Shown: positions 5,804 through 9,366 of the stretch, one piece after another
Layout: the number at the start of each line of letters is the position of its first letter
Numbering within the stretch: the first letter of the stretch is position 1
Source of the DNA: Anaerolineae bacterium
GTDB taxonomy: Bacteria > Chloroflexota > Anaerolineae > B4-G1
Assembly (NCBI GenBank): GCA_030612585.1
Contig: JAUWNP010000173.1
Coordinates: 1 to 9,366, forward strand
Direction of reading: 5' to 3'
Length of the DNA: 9,366 nt
Program-made: the position numbers and the translations under genes
Notes under the pieces: generated by a model
Database searches by the model: none
The model's input: the letters and a program-made list of their open reading frames with translations, nothing else
Told to the model about the DNA's origin: nothing

Positions 5804-5832
5804 TTGACTTTGCAGCGAATCTACAATATACT
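5804..5832 (+). promoter_or_regulatory. Candidate sigma-70 promoter, plus strand
   Basis: TTGACT (5804-5809) and TATACT (5827-5832) are 17 bp apart, so the predicted start is near 5839. It is the only good plus-strand promoter found before the GTPase gene. A transcript from here would carry a leader of about 285 bases through the 5867-6105 inverted-repeat element. Confidence 0.55.
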
Positions 5833-5866
5833 GAGTAGAAAGTTGTGCACAAAAACCTTTCGCCAG

Positions 5867-6105
5867 AAACACTACAACGAATTTAGAATGGAACGAATCC
5901 GAGGCTCAATCCAATCCGTGTACCCCGCTTGGGCAGCGTAGGGCGGTTTTGCTAACCGCCACATGGTCGGATAGCAAATCCGACCTACTTTCGCCTGTAT
6001 TCAATGCTGTTTCCGGAGTATCCACGACGTCAAATTGACCGATCTTATCCCGGAAGTGACTATTCGTCTCTTTATTCGTTTCTTTCCCCATTCGTTGTAG
6101 TGTTT
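5867..6105. mobile_element. 239-bp element with 16-bp perfect terminal inverted repeats (MITE-like)
   Basis: AAACACTACAACGAAT at 5867-5882 is the exact reverse complement of 6090-6105. Inside the ends the motif ACGAAT/ATTCGT recurs (about 5892-5898 on the left; 6061-6066 and 6074-6080 on the right), like the subterminal protein-binding sites of transposon ends. There is no open reading frame of note inside. The centre holds two strong hairpins. No target-site duplication is obvious. The right end is 20 bp from the GTPase ATG, so insertion would have displaced that gene's native leader. Confidence 0.6.
5942..5985. repeat. Paired hairpins with complementary loops
   Basis: Stem A: GGCGGTT (5942-5948) pairs with AACCGCC (5954-5960), loop TTGCT. 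Stem B: GGTCGGAT (5965-5972) pairs with ATCCGACC (5978-5985), loop AGCAA. The loops are exact reverse complements and could form a loop-loop contact. The pair sits in the middle of the 239-bp inverted-repeat element. Confidence 0.75.
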
Positions 6106-6125
6106 TTGTGAATGATCAGATAGCC

Positions 6126-7151
6126 ATGCCGACAAACCTTCCCCCAGAGTACTTCGAGGTAGAGAGGCGATATCGTGCAGCCAGGTCGACTGCAGAGAAA
6201 ATCGCCTGCCTCGAAGAATTGATGGGCACCATTCCCAAACACAAGGGCACGGACAAACTAAGGGCCGATCTACGCCGGCGACTCTCCAAACTGAAAATCT
6301 CGCCCCAGGCCAGAAAAGGCGCCAGTAGACAAGAGTCTGCCTTCCATATAGACAAAGAAGGCGCGGGGCAAGTGGTGATCGTCGGCCCTACCAACGTGGG
6401 AAAATCCGCGCTGGTAGCAGCGCTGACCAACGCCACCCCCGAAGTGGCCGCTTCCCCTTACACCACCTGGAGACCTACCCCTGGCATGATGCCAATGGAG
6501 GACATCCAAATCCAGTTGATAGATACGCCGCCACTGGACAGGAACTTCGTGGAGCCGGAATTGCCGCATCTGATCCGCAGGTCAGACCTCATCCTGTTGG
6601 TTGTAGACCTACAGGCAGATCCACTTCAACAGGTTGAGGATACGATTGTCTTACTACAAGAATACCGCATCGTGCCCCGCCGTCTAAAAGACCGTTACAC
6701 CGAAGGACACACCAACAAACGACCGCTGACCTTCATACCGCTATTGGTGCTGGCCAACAAGAACGATGACGAGAGCACAGACGAGGATTTTGAGATCTTC
6801 TGCGAACTGCTTGAGATTGAGATTGAGGATGAGGATGAGGACAACTGGCCTTTGCTCCCTGTCTCTGCCGCTACCGGTCGTCACCTTGAACGATTGAAGC
6901 AAGTTGTGTTCGAGCAACTGGAGATAATCCGCGTTTACTCCAAGCCCCCCGGGTATGAGCCCGATCTCGGCACACCGTTCGTACTGCAGAAGGGGAGCAC
7001 CGTAGAGGAGTTTGCAAGAAAGGTTCACCGGGATTTCTTCCAAAAACTGAAAGCTGCCCGCGTCTGGGGCAGTGCTGCCGTATATGATGGGCAGATGGTC
7101 AGACGAGACCACATCCTTCACGATGGTGACGTGGTGGAACTGCGCATTTAG
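6126..7151 (+). CDS. OBG/DRG-type GTPase with C-terminal TGS domain
   Basis: 341 residues from the ATG at 6126; an in-frame GTG at 6108 would add six. The family N-terminus (MPTNLPPEYFEVERRYRAA..KIACLEELMGTIPKHKGTDKLRADLRRRLSKLK) supports 6126, although no clear ribosome binding site precedes either start. Numbering from 6126, G1 is GPTNVGKS (87-94), G3 is DTPP (133-136, with Pro in place of the usual Gly), G4 is NKND (211-214), and G5 is SAA (247-249). TGS occupies about 284-341 (FVLQKGSTVEEFARKVH...VWGSAAVYDGQMVRRDHILHDGDVVELRI). Such GTPases bind RNA or ribosomes and act in translation or stress control; the exact role here is not determined. An acidic run (EIEIEDEDEDN, 230-240) is encoded by 6-bp repeats around 6812-6840. 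Confidence 0.9.
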   Translation: MPTNLPPEYFEVERRYRAARSTAEKIACLEELMGTIPKHKGTDKLRADLRRRLSKLKISPQARKGASRQESAFHIDKEGAGQVVIVGPTNVGKSALVAALTNATPEVAASPYTTWRPTPGMMPMEDIQIQLIDTPPLDRNFVEPELPHLIRRSDLILLVVDLQADPLQQVEDTIVLLQEYRIVPRRLKDRYTEGHTNKRPLTFIPLLVLANKNDDESTDEDFEIFCELLEIEIEDEDEDNWPLLPVSAATGRHLERLKQVVFEQLEIIRVYSKPPGYEPDLGTPFVLQKGSTVEEFARKVHRDFFQKLKAARVWGSAAVYDGQMVRRDHILHDGDVVELRI

Positions 7152-7291
7152 ACCGCGTCTTACTGTGATTATTGCACCGGTGGCAAGCGCAGGTCGAATT
7201 GCTCCAGGCGTTGCTGCCACGCAGTGCATCATCAGACCCACAGCAGCGCGGATCGTGATAGATGCCATATGACAAGAGCATCTGCCCTGAC

Positions 7292-7320
7292 TTGCCCAAA
7301 GAACATGTCCGTGGTACACT
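7292..7320 (+). promoter_or_regulatory. Candidate promoter of the first toxin-antitoxin module
   Basis: TTGCCC (7292-7297) and TACACT (7315-7320) are 17 bp apart, with the predicted start near 7327. The ribosome binding site GGGAGGA (7331-7337) and the ATG at 7345 follow closely, so the leader would be short. Each box matches four of six consensus bases. Confidence 0.5.
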
Positions 7321-7344
7321 TTTTTCAGGTGGGAGGAAGCAGAA

Positions 7345-7590
7345 ATGAATGCCCTGAAAGCGAGTAGTTACGAGACTGTTCTCAAAACCATCCACCAATG
7401 GTCACCAGACAGGCGTTTCGCTCTGGTGCGGGATGTCATCAACTCTCTAGCGCCAGAAGTGGTGCCCTCTCGACCCAAGCGCAAGACCCTGGAAAAGGCC
7501 CTCGGACTTCTGGCTACGAGCCGGCCTGCCCCGTCCGACGCAGAAGTCGAACAGTGGCTGAATGAACGTCGCATGGAGAAGTATAACTGA
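7345..7590 (+). CDS. VapB-like antitoxin
   Basis: 81 residues. The start has a clear ribosome binding site (GGGAGGA, 7331-7337, 7 bp spacing). The sequence is helical with a C-terminal acidic/aromatic tail, LGLLATSRPAPSDAEVEQWLNERRMEKYN (53-81), which is typical of small antitoxins encoded just upstream of PIN toxins in Chloroflexota and cyanobacteria. The N-terminal ~30 residues (SSYETVLKTIHQWSPDRRFALVRDVINSLAP) would carry DNA binding and dimerisation. It should neutralise the PIN protein encoded next, but that toxin is missing its N-terminal half, so the antitoxin may now be an orphan. The assignment comes from sequence style and neighbour, not a specific motif. Confidence 0.75.
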   Translation: MNALKASSYETVLKTIHQWSPDRRFALVRDVINSLAPEVVPSRPKRKTLEKALGLLATSRPAPSDAEVEQWLNERRMEKYN

Positions 7591-7864
7591 TGTTTTTTAC
7601 ATTGCCCGTCGGCTAACTACCCTGGAAACCGCTCGCGCAGCAGTGCGTATTTGCCTGGAAGCATTTGAAGTCTGTACGGTGAACCTCAAGGCTCTGGAGC
7701 AAGCAGAGACGTTGCCGGGAAGCGACTTCGAGGACAATCTGCAAATCGCCTGCGCCAGCCTTGCGGGGCTTGATGCAATTCTGACCCGAGACAAGAAAGG
7801 CTTCAAGGCTGCAACGATGCTCGTCCTGACGCCAGCGGAACTACTCATGCGACTCACGGCTTAA
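7562..7864 (+). pseudogene. PIN-domain toxin lacking its N-terminal half
   Basis: The reading frame from about 7583 encodes the middle and end of a PIN (VapC-like) RNase: SITDVFYIARRLTTLETARAAVRICLEAFEV, then SDFEDNLQIACA with acidic residues Asp55 and Asp58 of the formal ORF, then DAILTRDKKGF with Asp77, ending at 7864. A normal protein of this type has about 40-45 more residues first, with the conserved catalytic Asp of the xDxN motif. Here that part is absent. The frame opens only at an ATG inside the antitoxin gene (7562) with no ribosome binding site, and the antitoxin ends at 7590, so the natural toxin start and first catalytic acid are gone. A deletion at about 7583-7592 is the simplest explanation. 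The product should be inactive. Confidence 0.75.
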
Positions 7865-7897
7865 GAGGCCGCGCACCCCAAATTGTGCTACAGACCC

Positions 7898-7972
7898 AGG
7901 TAGGCATGGGTGGATTCGAGCCGCCGCCACCCTCCCGCTCTTGAAGCGGGCGGCTCTGCCAATTTGGCCTAC
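7898..7972 (-). tRNA. Degenerate tRNA-like sequence, anticodon CAA (Leu-like)
   Basis: On the minus strand a 5-bp anticodon stem (CCCGC 7950-7946 with GCGGG 7938-7934) encloses the 7-base loop TTCAAGA with anticodon CAA (7943-7941). A T-arm with loop CTCGAAT (7920-7914) and stem GGCGG/CCACC has one C.A mismatch. A D-loop-like AAATTGGCAGAG follows GTAGGC, and the 3' end reads CATGCCTA then CCT. The 5' acceptor and D-stem appear to have lost about 4-7 bases next to a repeated GGC, and the variable loop is 8 bases, short for a leucine tRNA. It is probably a tRNA pseudogene or a fragment left by integration. Confidence 0.45.
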
Positions 7973-8046
7973 GTGCTCACAGCCACGGTTTCTGAGCCCC
8001 GCTAAGCGCTCTCTTGTTTCATCCAGCCTTGTGTGGCATACTGATA

Positions 8047-8063
8047 ATGCAGATTATCTGCAT
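8047..8063. promoter_or_regulatory. Perfect 17-bp operator palindrome before the AbrB antitoxin
   Basis: ATGCAGAT T ATCTGCAT is a perfect 8+1+8 inverted repeat, 29 bp upstream of the antitoxin ATG. Its position fits an autoregulatory operator, as toxin-antitoxin complexes usually repress their own promoter. Possible overlapping promoter boxes are TTGTTT (8014-8019) with CATACT (8037-8042) at 17-bp spacing, and GATAAT at 8043-8048. Confidence 0.6.
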
Positions 8064-8092
8064 CTTCAGAAATACAGGGGGAGGAACGAGCG

Positions 8093-8371
8093 ATGGAAAC
8101 GAGCATTCAGGTTCGACAGAGGGGCACGCTGACGCTACCCGCCGATTTGCGTGAGAAATACGCGATCCAACCGGGTGACACCTTCCGCCTGGTGGATCTG
8201 GATGGTATCTTTGTGCTCACGCCGATGGTGCCGCTGGTGCCGGAACTGGCCCGCGAGATCGAGCGCATGCGCCGGGATGCTGGGCTGAGCGTCGAGGAGT
8301 TGCTGGCCGGTCTGCGCGAGCAACGTGAGTTATACCATCGAGAGCACTATGGCGACACAGAAACCCCATAA
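8093..8371 (+). CDS. AbrB/SpoVT-fold antitoxin (VapB-like)
   Basis: 92 residues. Residues 1-45 (METSIQVRQRGTLTLPADLREKYAIQPGDTFRLVDLDGIFVLTP) form the swapped-hairpin AbrB/MazE DNA-binding domain, with the typical 'G.ltlP..lR.ky.i..GD....' pattern. The C-terminal half (VPELAREIERMRRDAGLSVEELLAGLREQRELYHREHYGD) is helical and should wrap the toxin. The start has GGGGGAGG at 8077-8084, 8 bp before the ATG. The gene overlaps the PIN toxin start by 23 bp, a standard coupled antitoxin-toxin order. It probably represses itself through the palindrome at 8047-8063. Confidence 0.9.
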   Translation: METSIQVRQRGTLTLPADLREKYAIQPGDTFRLVDLDGIFVLTPMVPLVPELAREIERMRRDAGLSVEELLAGLREQRELYHREHYGDTETP

Positions 8372-8834
8372 ACCCCGGGTCTTTGTGGACGCCAACGTGC
8401 TCTTTGCCGGGGCCGCCTCGCCGAGCGAGCATAGCGCCAGCCTGGTGGCCCTGCGACTGGCGGAGATCACGCTGGTCGAGGCCCTGACCTCAGAGCAGGT
8501 GATCGTGGAGGCAGAGCGTAACCTGGCCAAGAAATTGCCCCAGGCGCTGCCAGCGTTCCGGCTTCTCGTCAGCCGGTGCCTGCGTGTGGTGCCCGACCCG
8601 CAGCCTACGGACCTCTTGCCGCACGCCGGCCTGGCCGACCCCAAGGATTTGCCCATTCTGATAACACCGGTGCGCGAGCACTGTCCGTGGCTGGTGACGT
8701 TCAACGTCCGCCATTTCCAACCCGGCCACCCAGCCGTCACCGCTCTGCGGCCAGGCGAGTTCGTGTTGCACGTGCGTGATCTACTCGCCCACCTGACTAT
8801 TGGGGGAGAAGGTTGGGGAAGAAGAATGACATAG
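8349..8834 (+). CDS. PIN-domain toxin (VapC-like RNase)
   Basis: 161 residues from the ATG at 8349. A GTG at 8325 is also in frame, but the extra residues are not family-like. Conserved features are RVFVDANVLFAG with Asp14 and Asn16, VIVEAERNL with Glu54 and Glu56, and AGLADPKDLPILITPV with Asp97 and Asp100. The strand WLVTFNVRHF (114-123) has Asn119 where many PIN proteins have the fourth Asp; Asn occurs there in some PIN subfamilies, so activity is not excluded. The expected role is an Mg2+-dependent endoribonuclease held inactive by the upstream AbrB protein. The stop at 8832-8834 touches the ribosome binding site of the next gene. Confidence 0.88.
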   Translation: MATQKPHKPRVFVDANVLFAGAASPSEHSASLVALRLAEITLVEALTSEQVIVEAERNLAKKLPQALPAFRLLVSRCLRVVPDPQPTDLLPHAGLADPKDLPILITPVREHCPWLVTFNVRHFQPGHPAVTALRPGEFVLHVRDLLAHLTIGGEGWGRRMT

Positions 8835-8843
8835 GAGAGAAAG

Positions 8844-9365
8844 ATGCCCAGAATCAAAAAGTCGGAAAAAGTGCCCAAAAAGATGCGGGAGAAGTTCGAT
8901 GCCATCGTAACGCTTACAGATGCGGTCTGCAAGGAGCACCTGAATGAGGAATACGCACAGTTGGCCCGCCAGGCAACTGCCGCCTTATGCCGCAAGCGCC
9001 CCACCCCTCTACTGAGTGGCCGTGTCAGTTCCTGGGCCTGCGGCATCGTGTACGCCCTGGGGTTTGTGAACTTCCTGTTTGATAAGAGCCAGCACCCCCA
9101 CGTGAGCGCTGCTGAATTATGTGCGGCGTTCGGCGTTGCCAAAAGCACAGGTGCAGCCAAGTCAAGAACAGTACGCGAGACCTTGGGTATGACGCAGATG
9201 GACCCGAATTGGTACCTGCCGAGCCAAATAGATGACAACATCATGGCCTGGATGATTATGGTGAACGGCCTCATCGTTGACGCGCGCAGATTGCCGCTGG
9301 AAATACAAGAGATAGCCTACGAGAAGGGATTGATTCCCTACGTGCCGGGCAGGCAGAAAGGGTAA
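8844..9365 (+). CDS. DUF6398-like protein of unknown function
   Basis: 173 residues, complete, with AGGAGA (8833-8838) 5 bp before the ATG. The sequence matches my recollection of the DUF6398 family: VPKKMREKFDAIVTLTDAVCKEHLNEEYAQL (10-40), RKRPTPLLSGRVSSWACGIVYALGFVNFLFD (50-80), ELCAAFGVAKSTGAAKSRTVRE (91-112) and a tail NGLIVDARRLPLEIQEIAYEKGLIPYVP (141-168). The 91-112 segment has the spacing of a helix-turn-helix, hinting at nucleic acid binding. No function is established that I know of. It starts 9 bp after the PIN toxin stop, and its ribosome binding site overlaps that stop, so it is co-expressed with the toxin-antitoxin pair. Confidence 0.8.
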   Translation: MPRIKKSEKVPKKMREKFDAIVTLTDAVCKEHLNEEYAQLARQATAALCRKRPTPLLSGRVSSWACGIVYALGFVNFLFDKSQHPHVSAAELCAAFGVAKSTGAAKSRTVRETLGMTQMDPNWYLPSQIDDNIMAWMIMVNGLIVDARRLPLEIQEIAYEKGLIPYVPGRQKG

Positions 9366-9366
9366 C

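Noticed and set aside
7260..7283. AGATGC/GCATCT inverted repeat as an operator or terminator
   Set aside because: Only six base pairs around a 12-bp gap, with no T-run and too far from the promoter boxes to decide.
8330..9274. Minus-strand open frame of 314 codons
   Set aside because: Antisense to the PIN toxin and DUF6398 genes, both supported by motifs and ribosome binding sites.

Overview
The window reads like a fragment of a Chloroflexota genome, Anaerolineae-like and probably from an anaerobic or metagenomic source. This is inferred from protein style and not from a marker gene. The pointers are a lipoprotein with a Pro/Thr repeat linker and a WFF..CPSGP C-terminal domain, a MEMO-family protein with a long N-terminal extension, a UroD-like/corrinoid methyltransferase pair, PIN toxin-antitoxin modules, and intergenic DNA full of heptamer arrays and hairpin repeats.

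Layout. Genes from 1 to about 5450 lie on the minus strand and genes from about 6126 to the right edge lie on the plus strand, so the middle (5450-6125) is a divergent, repeat-rich region. Minus strand in transcription order: UroD-like methyltransferase (5447-4275), corrinoid protein (4217-3558), MEMO/AmrB-like protein (3561-2338, ATGA overlap), lipoprotein (2311-1307), then after a 191-bp gap a SAM methyltransferase (1115-576), a small protein (564-307), a 123-bp inverted-repeat element (163-285), and the first 24 codons of a response regulator that runs off the left edge. A good sigma-70 promoter (5563-5535) should drive the first four genes as one transcript.

The divergent centre has no convincing gene. 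It holds a cluster of four hairpins, three of which share TTGAAA/TTTCAA loops on unrelated stems. It also holds a plus-strand promoter and a 239-bp element with 16-bp perfect terminal inverted repeats and an internal pair of hairpins with complementary loops. That element ends about 20 bp before an OBG/DRG-type GTPase with a TGS domain (6126-7151).

The right part is a defence/stress-type accessory stretch. It has a VapB-like antitoxin whose PIN toxin has lost its N-terminal half (7345-7864), a degenerate tRNA-like sequence (7898-7972, minus), and an intact AbrB-type antitoxin plus PIN toxin with a perfect operator palindrome. A DUF6398-like protein follows, translationally close to the toxin.

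The most notable system is the UroD-like/corrinoid/MEMO/lipoprotein operon. It has the two core parts of a cobalamin-dependent methyl-transfer pathway and no recognisable substrate methyltransferase, and a metal-binding MEMO protein is translationally coupled to the corrinoid protein. Next in interest are the hairpin families with conserved complementary loops and variable stems, and the two heptamer arrays just upstream of ribosome binding sites in this operon.
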